NCBI RefSeq assembly: GCF_000423565.1
Contig: NZ_AUIF01000038.1
Location: 47,179-111,178 of the forward strand
Length of the DNA stretch: 64,000 nt
Reading direction: 5' to 3'
Origin: Runella zeae DSM 19591
GTDB lineage: Bacteria; Bacteroidota; Bacteroidia; Cytophagales; Spirosomataceae
Made by a program: the position numbers and the translations under genes. Shown here piece after piece: positions 55,920 through 64,000 of this stretch. Position 1 is the first letter of the stretch, and each line of letters opens with the position of its first letter. The notes under the pieces were generated by a model. That model saw only the letters and a program-made list of their open reading frames with translations, had not been told where the DNA came from and did not search any database.

Positions 55920-58814
55920 TTATTTGGTAGCTGGTAGTTTCAATAAATAACCTGCCAAATCAGCAAGGTCTTTCTCTTTGAGTCCTAGCGACGACGGCTC
56001 TGGCATAAGGCTATTGGTGAGTTGTTTGCGGGAGGCGATATTGGTAGCTTTGATAGCGGTAGTTTGACCGCCAGCATCTTTGAGTACCACTGTGGCTCCG
56101 TCACCTACGATAAAACCATAGTAAGTATTTTGATCTTTGGTTTGGATAATCCACGGTTCATAGCCAAAAGCCATGCTAGCGCTTGGATTGATGATGGCAT
56201 CAAGCAGGCCGGGTTTGTCAAACTTCTTGCCAATCAACGACAAATCGGGGCCGATGTCTTTGCCGTCTTTACCAAAACGGTGGCAAATGGCGCAATTGGT
56301 TTGGAAAATCTTCTGTCCTTTGGAGGCATCACTCGGAAAGCTTGCTGCCAAATTGATTGAGAGTCCCTTGCCGCTTGGACGTGGGAAATAATCGCCCGCC
56401 ATCATACGAATACTACGGTCGGGGTTGTTGAAAATATGCTCCGCAATGACGGGACGTACTTCTTTGGGTATTTTGTATTCGCTTGCAGTCGCCAAAATCA
56501 ACTGCCCCCCAAACACATCAGCGGCAAGGCTCTTGGCCGCATTTTCACGGTCAGGTTTGGAGGCTAGGGTATCAAGCATTATTTTTTGCCATTCAAGCAT
56601 TTTTTTCTGTTCAGGAGTAAGCTGTGCAGCAGCGGCCTCTTGCCAGTTGAGGAGGTCTTGCCAATCGTTGGTTTTGCGGAAATTGACCCAATAAAACGCT
56701 TGCTCGGCTACATCTTTGAGCTGATTTTTAGAAAGCTCAAGCATCGTGAGTGCCGCCTCTTTGTCTTTGATAAAAGCCAAGGCCGTAATAGCTCTTTTAC
56801 GCTCATCGGCGGGTAGGGTAGCCGTGGTTGCTCTTGTTTTTAAATCAGAAAGAGCGGTTTTGGGGTGAATTCTCCACGTGAGCCAAGCTTGCTGAGGTGT
56901 CCATTGAACTGGATTTTTAGGCCAAGAAGGGCGAAGGTCACGGTAGATATTTTCTTCTTTACCGTCCAATCCAATTCCCAGGGCTTCGAGGTAATAGCGG
57001 TCTTTACCGTCAAATTTAGCAATGAGCGCTTTGAGTAGATTTTTAGAAGTTTCGTAAGGAACATCCCGCAATGCAATGGCGATTTCGCGTAGCAAAGCTA
57101 CATCTGTAATGCTATTTATGGCGGGAATCCACGAAAGGTCGTTCATGGGATAAAGTTGTCTCAGCGCTCTGAATGCGGTGATTTTGAGTTGATTATCAGG
57201 GTTGTTTTTGAGGATTGTAGCTACTTCGGCCTTTCCTTTAGGACCCAATTGTGCCAATAGCCACACCGCTCTTGCTTGTACAAAAGGATTGGGTGCTTTA
57301 AGCAAGGCTTTTACCTCCGGTATTACTTTTTCTCCTTCTGCTTTCAGTGCCACAAAACCAAGGTTTCTTACGTTGATAGCGGGATTTTTGAGGGCTTCTA
57401 TTTGCCCAGCGGTAGTGTTCAAGTCAAGTTTGGGCGTGGTAAGTTTTTTGCCTTTGGGCGTAATCCGATAGATGCGTCCATAGCCGATTTTATCGTGCAT
57501 TTGGTGGCCTCCCACGACAGCATCGTACCAATCGGCCACATAAATAGCACCATCAGGCCCCGTAGCGGCATCGCTTGGACGAAACCATTTCCGTTTGTCT
57601 TGACCTGTTTCGTGCCAAATGTAATGTTCGTCCACTTTAGGAAACGAACTTATCAAATCAATGCGCTGACTGAGGTCGTAGCCTGCGCCCTTGGGTTTGG
57701 GCCAATACATCCATACCACATTTCGGCCTGCTTCACAGCTCAGTACCGTACCACGGTATTTGGGGCCAAGCGCATCTCCTTCATACACAAGCATACCCGT
57801 AGGAGAGCCTGCGCCGGTGTTGTCGCTAGCGATGAGTACACCAGGGTCTTCTTGGTGCCAATGGGCCGTAAACATATCTTGATCGGGGCGGCGGTCGGCT
57901 TGCCAGTAGCGTGTACCGTCGGCGCTAAAATAGCCCGCATTAGAGCCTTCCATGACCCAACTCGTGCGGCAAGTCACGACTTGGTCGTCGTTGTCGTTTT
58001 GCCAATAATTGCCATAGCTATCGATAGCGGTTTCGTAGCTATTCCTGAAATTGTGCGCCATTACTTTGAGTCCCGTTGCATCGGGGTTCATACGGAGTGC
58101 CAAGCCGCCCACCCATACGCGTCCGTCATCGCTTTTTTGATTGCCTTGGTTGTTTTTGTTGTAGGGAGTACCGCCAATATAAATACTTCCTGAGCGAAGC
58201 GTCCAGCCGCTTTTGTCTTTGACGAGGTGGGAGCCAGCGTTGCCTGTATTGAAATGCCAAAGTCCATCAGGCCCTGCCGTAAGCGAATGCAGCGAGTGGT
58301 CGTGGTCGAGCCCGCCAAAACCCGTCAAAATGATTTCTTTTTTGTCGGGAATATCGTCGCCGTTTTCGTCGGTGTACACAATCAAGTTAGGCGCACAGCT
58401 TACGATTACTTTATTGCCAATGACCCCAATGCCCAATGGTGCCACCAAATCTTTGTCTTGTACAAACACTTTCGATTTATCGGCTTTGCCATCGCCGTCG
58501 GTATCTTCCAAAATGACCACCCGGTCGCCTTCGGCAAAGCTGAGTTTTTGGTCAGGTTTGTTATTGAAATTTCGGTAGTTGACCGCCTCCGTAATCCACA
58601 CTCGACCCTTGGCGTCGATGTCCATATTGGTAGGATTATGAAACAAAGGTGTGGTAGCCCAGAGCGTTGCTTCGAGGTCTTCGGGTACATATACTTGATT
58701 GGAATCTCCTTGGGTTACTGTTTGATACGCTTTTTGGAGGGTGTTGGTTCCGGTAAAAGAAAGGGCAGCTACCAAGCTAGCACAAGTGCCTAATATGAAA
58801 AATGTCTGGCGCAT
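55920..58814 (-). CDS. PVC-type cytochrome c / membrane-bound dehydrogenase-like protein
   Basis: 964 residues: signal sequence, a beta-propeller dehydrogenase-like domain (about 40-420, with DGDGKADK and LDHDHSLHSLTAGPDG), a HEAT-repeat-like helical region (about 470-800) and a C-terminal cytochrome c (CAICHRFG, heme Cys-x-x-Cys-His, with M as distal ligand candidate). This is the TIGR02604/TIGR02603 layout. It probably oxidises a sugar or alcohol in the periplasm and hands electrons to the heme; substrate unknown. Confidence 0.88.
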   Translation of the reverse strand: MRQTFFILGTCASLVAALSFTGTNTLQKAYQTVTQGDSNQVYVPEDLEATLWATTPLFHNPTNMDIDAKGRVWITEAVNYRNFNNKPDQKLSFAEGDRVVILEDTDGDGKADKSKVFVQDKDLVAPLGIGVIGNKVIVSCAPNLIVYTDENGDDIPDKKEIILTGFGGLDHDHSLHSLTAGPDGLWHFNTGNAGSHLVKDKSGWTLRSGSIYIGGTPYNKNNQGNQKSDDGRVWVGGLALRMNPDATGLKVMAHNFRNSYETAIDSYGNYWQNDNDDQVVTCRTSWVMEGSNAGYFSADGTRYWQADRRPDQDMFTAHWHQEDPGVLIASDNTGAGSPTGMLVYEGDALGPKYRGTVLSCEAGRNVVWMYWPKPKGAGYDLSQRIDLISSFPKVDEHYIWHETGQDKRKWFRPSDAATGPDGAIYVADWYDAVVGGHQMHDKIGYGRIYRITPKGKKLTTPKLDLNTTAGQIEALKNPAINVRNLGFVALKAEGEKVIPEVKALLKAPNPFVQARAVWLLAQLGPKGKAEVATILKNNPDNQLKITAFRALRQLYPMNDLSWIPAINSITDVALLREIAIALRDVPYETSKNLLKALIAKFDGKDRYYLEALGIGLDGKEENIYRDLRPSWPKNPVQWTPQQAWLTWRIHPKTALSDLKTRATTATLPADERKRAITALAFIKDKEAALTMLELSKNQLKDVAEQAFYWVNFRKTNDWQDLLNWQEAAAAQLTPEQKKMLEWQKIMLDTLASKPDRENAAKSLAADVFGGQLILATASEYKIPKEVRPVIAEHIFNNPDRSIRMMAGDYFPRPSGKGLSINLAASFPSDASKGQKIFQTNCAICHRFGKDGKDIGPDLSLIGKKFDKPGLLDAIINPSASMAFGYEPWIIQTKDQNTYYGFIVGDGATVVLKDAGGQTTAIKATNIASRKQLTNSLMPEPSSLGLKEKDLADLAGYLLKLPATK

Positions 58815-59075
58815 TACAACGAAGATTAAGGTCTTAAACTGAAAAGAAAAATAAGTTTCTCACCTACTCAAAACTTATTATAAAGAGTGGTGACTAAAGC
58901 TGATTTTATGGTTGATTAGGGCCAAATTTAAGTTTTTGAAAAGTACTAGGGGATTTTGTTGCAGTCATTGATACCACTTGATAAATTTATGATAACTATC
59001 AGTCTTTATAAGCGGAAGATTCTGTAACTTGAGATTTTAAACCCTACAGTGTTCCAAAATACATACAGCTTTATT

Positions 59076-59903
59076 ATGCGCTTTAAGATATACCTAAAAC
59101 CTCTACGTGACCGACAAAAACTTTTGTTTAATTATCAATACCCTCTACAGGCTTGGATTTATGGGTTGTTGGCGCGGGCAGATGCGGATTATGCTACGTT
59201 TTTGCATCAGCGCGGCTATGAGTTGGCAGCTACCCGAAAAACATTTAAGCATTTCACATTTTCGAGTTTGGTGATTCCACGCACTGAACCCATTCGAAAA
59301 GGCGATACGTATATGACGCTCCGTTCGGATATGTTGAGCCTTGTCATTTCGTTTTATGTAGACAAAGCCGCCGAGGGTTTTATCATAGGATTGTTTCAAG
59401 AGCAGCAGCTTAGTATTTACAATCGCGAGTATCGCGCCGATTTTGTGGTAGAGCGGGTAGAGACGCTACCCGTGGTGGCCTTAGATGCCACAATGACCTT
59501 TCGCACCTTATCGCCGATGGTAGTGGCCAAAAAAACAGACAGTTTGGATCAGTATTTAGCCCCGACGAATGCGGAATTTGGTCGATTTTTTGCGGTCAAT
59601 TTGGTCGATAAATTTCGTTCGATACAGCCTTCTATGCACATGGACGCAACTGTTGCCGAGCGACTCGTGAAGTTTGAACTCTTGAGCGACCCCGAACGTA
59701 TCAAAAAACGAGGTATTTTGACCAAAGAAGGGAAAGAAAGGCTACAGACGAAAGTGATTGGTTATCAGGATTTTACATTTTCGCTCACGGCTCCACCCGA
59801 ACTTATTGAAGTGGGGTATTGGGGAGGGTTTGGCCGCTATAGCGCGATGGGATGTGGGTGTGTGGAGGTTTGCGAAAGACCGTTTGCTAACTCATCGTTT
59901 TAA
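59076..59903 (+). CDS. cas6: CRISPR-associated endoribonuclease Cas6
   Basis: Cuts the CRISPR precursor RNA in type I systems. Two ferredoxin-like folds are expected; the C-terminal Gly-rich loop is clear (GYWGGFGRYSAMGCGCVEV, about residues 249-267). 275 residues from the ATG at 59076; a GTG at 59049 adds nine residues. It begins the cas6/WYL/cas3 row. A 261-bp gap precedes it, with no array or repeat visible. Confidence 0.88.
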   Translation: MRFKIYLKPLRDRQKLLFNYQYPLQAWIYGLLARADADYATFLHQRGYELAATRKTFKHFTFSSLVIPRTEPIRKGDTYMTLRSDMLSLVISFYVDKAAEGFIIGLFQEQQLSIYNREYRADFVVERVETLPVVALDATMTFRTLSPMVVAKKTDSLDQYLAPTNAEFGRFFAVNLVDKFRSIQPSMHMDATVAERLVKFELLSDPERIKKRGILTKEGKERLQTKVIGYQDFTFSLTAPPELIEVGYWGGFGRYSAMGCGCVEVCERPFANSSF

Positions 59904-60000
59904 ATTACAGCTTTTGTTTTCATTTTTAAGGTGAAAGGATAAAGGTTCGTAAAAAGATATATATAATCACCCAAAATAGATTGTTTTATTGGTTTGAATT

Positions 60001-60927
60001 ATGAATAAATTTAATGATAATAGCCCCAAATACCGTTTGTTAGCGATTCTTAAGCTATTGATTGAGAGTACGTATCAATATACTAAAAAGACATTGGCTA
60101 CTAAGTACAACGTTGACCCTGATACAATTAAAAAAGACTTTGAGGAGCTTCGAGATGCTGATTTTAATGTTGATTATGATAATAAATATAGGTATGCTAT
60201 TGTGCCCAATAAACCTTTAGAACACTTAGAGGATATGCTATTTTTTACCGAAGCCGAAAAAGAAATTTTAATGGAGGCGCTTTCAGTCAATCCAAAAGCT
60301 TCCGAGAAAAGATCTAAGCGAATGCAGGAAAAGCTCAATATGATTTATGATGTGTCGAAGCTAGGGAGTAGTTTGTTTTCGCGGACTTTTCTCTCAAAAG
60401 TCAACTTGCTCCAACAAGCTAAGCAACAGAAAAGGGTTGTGAAACTTGTCCATTATCGTTCGACGAATAGCAGTGAAGTTTCCAATAAGTTGGTTGAACC
60501 CTTTTCGGTGAATGTCAAAGAAGATATTCTTCACGCCTTTGCCCTAGACCGTATGGATATTCGACATTACAGGATTTCGAGGATTGAGCGCGTAGAATTA
60601 CAAGAAATGACGTGGCAGCACGAAACGCTACACTATGTGACCGCTACCGACCCATTTAGGATTGTAAACGACCATAAAGTAAGGGTGCACATTCGATTGA
60701 AGGTAGGAGGATACAATGAGCTGATTGAGCGTTTTCCGTTGACACAAGCCTATCTACAACCCTCGGCGGAGGAACCTGGCGTGTATGATTTTGAGTGTAA
60801 TGTGAATGAAAGGTTTTTCGGACTAACCAATTTTATATTGGGATATCACGAGCATATCATAGAAATAGTAGAACCAGAATCGCTCATTGAGCATATCCGA
60901 AGGCACATTGCAAAAATAAATTTTTAG
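60001..60927 (+). CDS. WYL-domain transcriptional regulator
   Basis: 308 residues: an N-terminal winged-helix-like DNA-binding domain (YQYTKKTLATKYNVDPDTIKK, about residues 24-44, trimmed to the key part TLATKYNVDPDTIKK) and a WYL-like domain (about 140-215: VKLVHYRSTNS, VEPFSVNVKEDILHAFAL, RHYRISRIERVEL) followed by a WCX-like C-terminus. WYL proteins sense nucleotide-like ligands and regulate CRISPR-Cas and other defence genes. Position between cas6 and cas3 indicates control of this operon. Confidence 0.88.
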   Translation: MNKFNDNSPKYRLLAILKLLIESTYQYTKKTLATKYNVDPDTIKKDFEELRDADFNVDYDNKYRYAIVPNKPLEHLEDMLFFTEAEKEILMEALSVNPKASEKRSKRMQEKLNMIYDVSKLGSSLFSRTFLSKVNLLQQAKQQKRVVKLVHYRSTNSSEVSNKLVEPFSVNVKEDILHAFALDRMDIRHYRISRIERVELQEMTWQHETLHYVTATDPFRIVNDHKVRVHIRLKVGGYNELIERFPLTQAYLQPSAEEPGVYDFECNVNERFFGLTNFILGYHEHIIEIVEPESLIEHIRRHIAKINF

Positions 60928-60936
60928 AAATTTTGA

Positions 60937-60967
60937 GGGGTAGGGCAGATAATGAGGGGGGGAGGGG
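60937..60967 (+). promoter_or_regulatory. G-tract cluster upstream of cas3
   Basis: Four runs of 3-7 G (60937-60940, 60943-60945, 60956-60962, 60964-60967), 36 bp before the cas3 start, could form a G-quadruplex in DNA or mRNA. It is G-rich against an AT-rich setting. Function unproven. Confidence 0.3.
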
Positions 60968-61002
60968 TGAATATTTGAATCAGAAAATTGATTTACGAAA
61001 AT

Positions 61003-63534
61003 ATGAACATAGAAGAATACTACAAAAAAACATTTTCTGATGGCATTGTTCCATACAGTTATCAGCTTGCTGTAGCTAAAAAACTATTGGAAGGTAAAAA
61101 TGTAATATTACAAGTCCCAACAGGAGCAGGAAAAACGTGGGCATCTATAATGCCTTTTTTGTATGCAAGAGAATTAGAGCTTGACTCATTCCCTGAAAAA
61201 ATGATTTATAGTCTTCCTTTGAGGACTTTGGCAAACTCTATTTATGAAGATGTTTTTGATATTCTTAAAAAGAATGGGTACGATGAAGACGAAATAAAAA
61301 GACAAACAGGAGAATATTCAGATGACCCATATTTTGAGAAAGATATTATTTTTTCAACAATTGACCAGACTCTTAGTAATTTTCTCTGCTTTCCGTTGCC
61401 GTTATCACCCCGTCAAGCCAATATTAATGCAGGGGCATTGGTTGGAAGTTATTTAGTTTTTGATGAATTTCATTTGTTAGATAGCGGTCTTTCTATGGCA
61501 ACCACTATTGGTACATTGAAAATGCTCGGGAACCTTTGTAGATGTTGTATAATGACTGCGACACTTAGTGAAGATTTTATGTACTCTCTCAAAAGTACGT
61601 TGGATAATTACGAAATTATCACATTAGATGATTTTGAGGTGGATAAAAGTAGAATAAGGTCTTTACTTCCTACCGAAAATAAGAAAACCGTTTGCGTTTT
61701 AGATAAAACTTTGAACCCAGAAAATGTTATTGAAAACCATAAGGATAAAACAATAATCATTTGTAATCGGGTTGAAAATGCTCAAAAAATATATTATGAA
61801 TTAATTGATCAAAAAGAGATAACCGATAATTTGAAGTTCAAAAATGCCGAAATTATTTGTTTACATTCTCGTTTTTTTGATAGTGATAGAAAAGCAAAAG
61901 AGAATAAGTTGAAAACCTTATTCGGGAAAAATGCTACCGATACCAATGCTATATTAATAGCAACGCAAGTAATTGAGGCAGGAATGGATATTTCATGTTC
62001 AGTCATGCACACAGAAATATCACCAATAAGCTCCTTTTTACAAAGAGTTGGGCGTAATGCTCGCTTTGCAGATGAAATTGGGAAAGTATTTATTTATTCA
62101 CTTTTGGAGGTTGAAGAGAAAGAACGAATAAAGTTAGAACCAGAAAGCAAAGAAGATAAGACTGAGATAACGAAATTGAATAATAAGTATTTGCCTTATG
62201 ATAAAGATTTATGTGAAAAAACATTTTCCGAACTTAAAAAATATCAAACTCTTGATGGTAATATTCCTAAAAAATTAATTGAAGTAATCTTAGGAGAAAC
62301 AGAAAAAGACTTGATAAAAAATATGTCTGCTGGACAGGGTGGTGGATTTAATCAAGATAAGATTAAACAAAGCTGGAAGGATTGTAAAAAGAATAACTAC
62401 CGACATACAATTAGAGATATTCAGAGTGTAGAAGTTATTTTAATCCACGAGAATCAAAAAAATGAAGTTGTCAAATATCCATTTCGCTTCCAATCAATTG
62501 GTATGTATAAATGGAGCTTAGTTTCATGGCTAAACAAAATTATGAAAGGAGAAGGTGTAAGAAACTATGATATTGAATCGAATACGCTTGCATGGACTTT
62601 GGAAGAAAATACCTTCTTAGGCGAAATGAATTTTGAAAATGATGAAGATGTTAAATTTACTCTTCAAAAGCTCACTACTCTTGATAAAATCCCAAACCGT
62701 TTATTCGTAAATTCCTATTATTTAGGCTATGATGAAGGTATAGGGTTAAACTGGCAATATGAATCTACATTTGATAATTCGTCGCCAAGAAGCGTGTATA
62801 AAGAAAAGAAAGATGATTTCAAACCACTTGAAAAAGATACTTTCTATCAGCACAATATGGGCTTAATTGGAGCTTTTGAACAAGAATTTCTGGGAGATAA
62901 AAGAAATAAATTGGACTTTGTATTTAAGCAATTGGCTGACTACATTGATATGTCAGAGCTAGAAAAGGATAATTTTATTGAACTGATAAAGTGGATGATT
63001 GTTTTACACGACTACGGAAAGCTCAATGAAAAATGGCAAGTGCCCATGCAAAAATACCAAGCATTGAAAGACCCCAACTGGAAACTTGAAGTATTGGGAC
63101 ATTCAGATTTTGATTCAAAAGATGAAAATGACTTAGCCTTAGCAAAACAGGCAGGACTTAACCAAAGACCTCCACACGCAGGCGTTGGAGCTTATGCTAT
63201 CCAAGAAGTACTAGATGAATATTATGATAATGCCTATTTAAAAAGTGGTATCTCCATGGCGATAGCAAAACATCATAGCCCAGATTTATCAAAAGCAGAG
63301 TATCCAACTTTTAAGATTTCAGAATCTAATTATAACGTTATACGAAAGCTGTTGGCACAGTTCGAGTTAGACTTTGACCTAGAAAAAAATGATACAGAGG
63401 GAAGATTGGAAGGGTTTATATTAGATGATAGTGATTTTAAACAGTATGTCATTTATTTGTTTTTTGTAAGGATTCTTAGACTTTGTGACCAGAAAGCGAC
63501 AGATAATTTCAAAAAATATTTTAACGAAAACTAA
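61003..63534 (+). CDS. cas3: CRISPR-associated helicase/nuclease Cas3, HD domain at C-terminus
   Basis: Superfamily 2 helicase first: Walker A PTGAGKT (39-45), DEFH box (about 158-161), TATLS, and QRVGRNAR (about 345-352). An HD nuclease follows: LHDYGK (about 668), PPHAGVGA and AKHHSPD. The usual Cas3 order is HD then helicase, so this is reversed; subtype I-G (I-U) is known for a C-terminal HD. The start at 61003 (MNIEEYYKKT) is preferred over an in-frame TTG at 60988. 843 residues. The next gene starts 1 bp after the stop. Confidence 0.9.
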   Translation: MNIEEYYKKTFSDGIVPYSYQLAVAKKLLEGKNVILQVPTGAGKTWASIMPFLYARELELDSFPEKMIYSLPLRTLANSIYEDVFDILKKNGYDEDEIKRQTGEYSDDPYFEKDIIFSTIDQTLSNFLCFPLPLSPRQANINAGALVGSYLVFDEFHLLDSGLSMATTIGTLKMLGNLCRCCIMTATLSEDFMYSLKSTLDNYEIITLDDFEVDKSRIRSLLPTENKKTVCVLDKTLNPENVIENHKDKTIIICNRVENAQKIYYELIDQKEITDNLKFKNAEIICLHSRFFDSDRKAKENKLKTLFGKNATDTNAILIATQVIEAGMDISCSVMHTEISPISSFLQRVGRNARFADEIGKVFIYSLLEVEEKERIKLEPESKEDKTEITKLNNKYLPYDKDLCEKTFSELKKYQTLDGNIPKKLIEVILGETEKDLIKNMSAGQGGGFNQDKIKQSWKDCKKNNYRHTIRDIQSVEVILIHENQKNEVVKYPFRFQSIGMYKWSLVSWLNKIMKGEGVRNYDIESNTLAWTLEENTFLGEMNFENDEDVKFTLQKLTTLDKIPNRLFVNSYYLGYDEGIGLNWQYESTFDNSSPRSVYKEKKDDFKPLEKDTFYQHNMGLIGAFEQEFLGDKRNKLDFVFKQLADYIDMSELEKDNFIELIKWMIVLHDYGKLNEKWQVPMQKYQALKDPNWKLEVLGHSDFDSKDENDLALAKQAGLNQRPPHAGVGAYAIQEVLDEYYDNAYLKSGISMAIAKHHSPDLSKAEYPTFKISESNYNVIRKLLAQFELDFDLEKNDTEGRLEGFILDDSDFKQYVIYLFFVRILRLCDQKATDNFKKYFNEN

Positions 63535-63535
63535 C

Positions 63536-63709
63536 ATGTATCAAAACTTTTCAATTAAAAAAGAATCTGGCACTTACTCTGAGACATTAGAAGCTTTTGG
63601 GGTTGCAAAACTTATATCAAATATTTTCTCAAACCTTAGTATTCAAGGTGTACAAATAAAAATTAGAGTTGTTTTCTTGTTGATTACTAACAAGTTATCT
63701 TTTTCTTAA
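63536..63709 (+). pseudogene. Next cas gene (cas8-like?), 5' fragment cut by IS
   Basis: A frame opening 1 nt after cas3 encodes MYQNFSIKKESGTYSETLEA... for about 43 residues, then runs into IS sequence and stops at 63709. Its place (after cas3) suggests the large subunit Cas8, but the fragment is too short for a family call. The junction is close to 63660-63670. The rest of the gene would lie beyond the element, outside this window. Confidence 0.65.
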
Positions 63710-64000
63710 AGTCGATTTTGAAGTTCCAAAGGCCTGCGCATAATTCAATACTTTCATCAAATTTTTCCTTAGATTTTCCTCTATACTTGTTAATTAAAAT
63801 ATGATAACGTTTTATTCCTGCAATTGCATTTTCTACAAAAACTCGCTTTTTACTAATAGACTTGTTGTAGTTTTTTTGCTCTAATGTTAAGCTTGGATAA
63901 GGATTTTTTTTGCTTTTTTTGGGCTTTTTAAATGGAATCTTTAAAGACAAAAATTTGTATTCTTTCTGAATACCAAGATAACCTAAATCAACATATACAT
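63666..64000 (-). mobile_element. IS5-type insertion sequence, partial (runs off window)
   Basis: One end of an insertion sequence lies near 63666, inside the gene after cas3, and the rest extends beyond 64000. The transposase is read on the minus strand. The second inverted repeat and the target duplication are outside the window, so the exact border is approximate. Confidence 0.75.
63687..64000 (-). CDS. IS5-family (DDE_Tnp_4-type) transposase, C-terminal part
   Basis: Reading continues past the right edge. Visible from the edge inward: YVDLGYLGIQ (second catalytic Asp region of DDE), then a Lys-rich stretch, then RVFVENAIAGIKRYHIL (catalytic Glu region) and CAGLWNFKIDF. This is the typical end of a DDE_Tnp_4 transposase. 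The N-terminal part with the first Asp is not in the window. Confidence 0.82.
   Translation of the reverse strand, partial: VYVDLGYLGIQKEYKFLSLKIPFKKPKKSKKNPYPSLTLEQKNYNKSISKKRVFVENAIAGIKRYHILINKYRGKSKEKFDESIELCAGLWNFKIDFKKKITC

Noticed and set aside
57276..58193. 305-codon plus-strand frame opposite the cytochrome gene
   Set aside because: It lies antisense inside the 964-residue gene, with a composition that mirrors it and no family match.
58815..59075. CRISPR array or leader before cas6
   Set aside because: No direct repeats of 24-40 bp are visible in this 261-bp gap.

Overview
The window reads as a chromosomal segment of a Bacteroidota bacterium, most probably of the order Cytophagales (Spirosomaceae-like); I cannot fix the genus. 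The reasons are the moderate GC content with AT-rich gaps, promoter -7 boxes of the form TAnnTTTG with few Shine-Dalgarno sites, and family content typical of that group: a PVC-type cytochrome/dehydrogenase, a TonB-plug/macroglobulin-like protein, DoxX, a DUF2279 protein, a secreted S9 peptidase and several small lipoproteins.

Layout. 1-7.2 kb: 3' part of miaA, a beta-lactamase-like lipoprotein, aspS, then a 53-residue ORF and two look-alike coiled-coil membrane proteins of unknown function, closed by a 21-bp-stem bidirectional terminator. 7.2-17.5 kb, mostly minus strand: a nucleotidyltransferase/YfcE-like phosphodiesterase/NRAMP-like operon, small ORFs, a HigA antitoxin remnant with an internal in-frame deletion, an acyl-CoA ligase, DinB, an SDR, a Crp-like regulator, and a DUF2279/vWA pair. 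17.5-22.3 kb: fabG and gmhA flanking an inserted-looking ATPase/DUF4276 pair, and a stand-alone maltokinase. 22.3-34.6 kb: a CocE-type hydrolase, a Tat-secreted TIM-barrel protein, typA, small secreted proteins, a second DinB, NADAR, a YchJ-like SEC-C protein, katG with a readable promoter and an OxyR-like box, moaE and a membrane phosphoesterase. 34.7-38 kb: a TetR/small protein/AlkZ-like glycosylase/MFS operon that looks like a drug or genotoxin resistance unit. 38.0-38.4 kb: four covarying palindromes in a roughly 100-bp tandem array. 38.4-47.4 kb: a nitrilase/GNAT/NTF2 operon, a lipoprotein, a perfect 56-bp palindrome, an S9 peptidase and a Septu-like PtuA/PtuB pair. 47.5-58.8 kb: NUDIX, an HxlR/quinone reductase/DoxX module, pepT, a macroglobulin-TonB-plug protein, a PhyH-type dioxygenase and a 964-residue cytochrome.

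59.0 kb to the end: a type I CRISPR-Cas operon (cas6, WYL regulator, cas3 with the HD domain at the C-terminus), whose next gene is cut after about 43 codons by an IS5-type element that runs off the window. No CRISPR array is visible.

The window therefore holds three separate candidate defence loci: the ATPase/DUF4276 pair, the Septu-like pair and the broken CRISPR-Cas operon. The best leads for something undescribed are the ATPase/DUF4276 pair, the Septu-like ATPase with its unplaced N-terminal domain, the coiled-coil membrane pair with its tiny upstream ORF, and the AlkZ-like resistance operon. No tRNA or rRNA gene was recognised.
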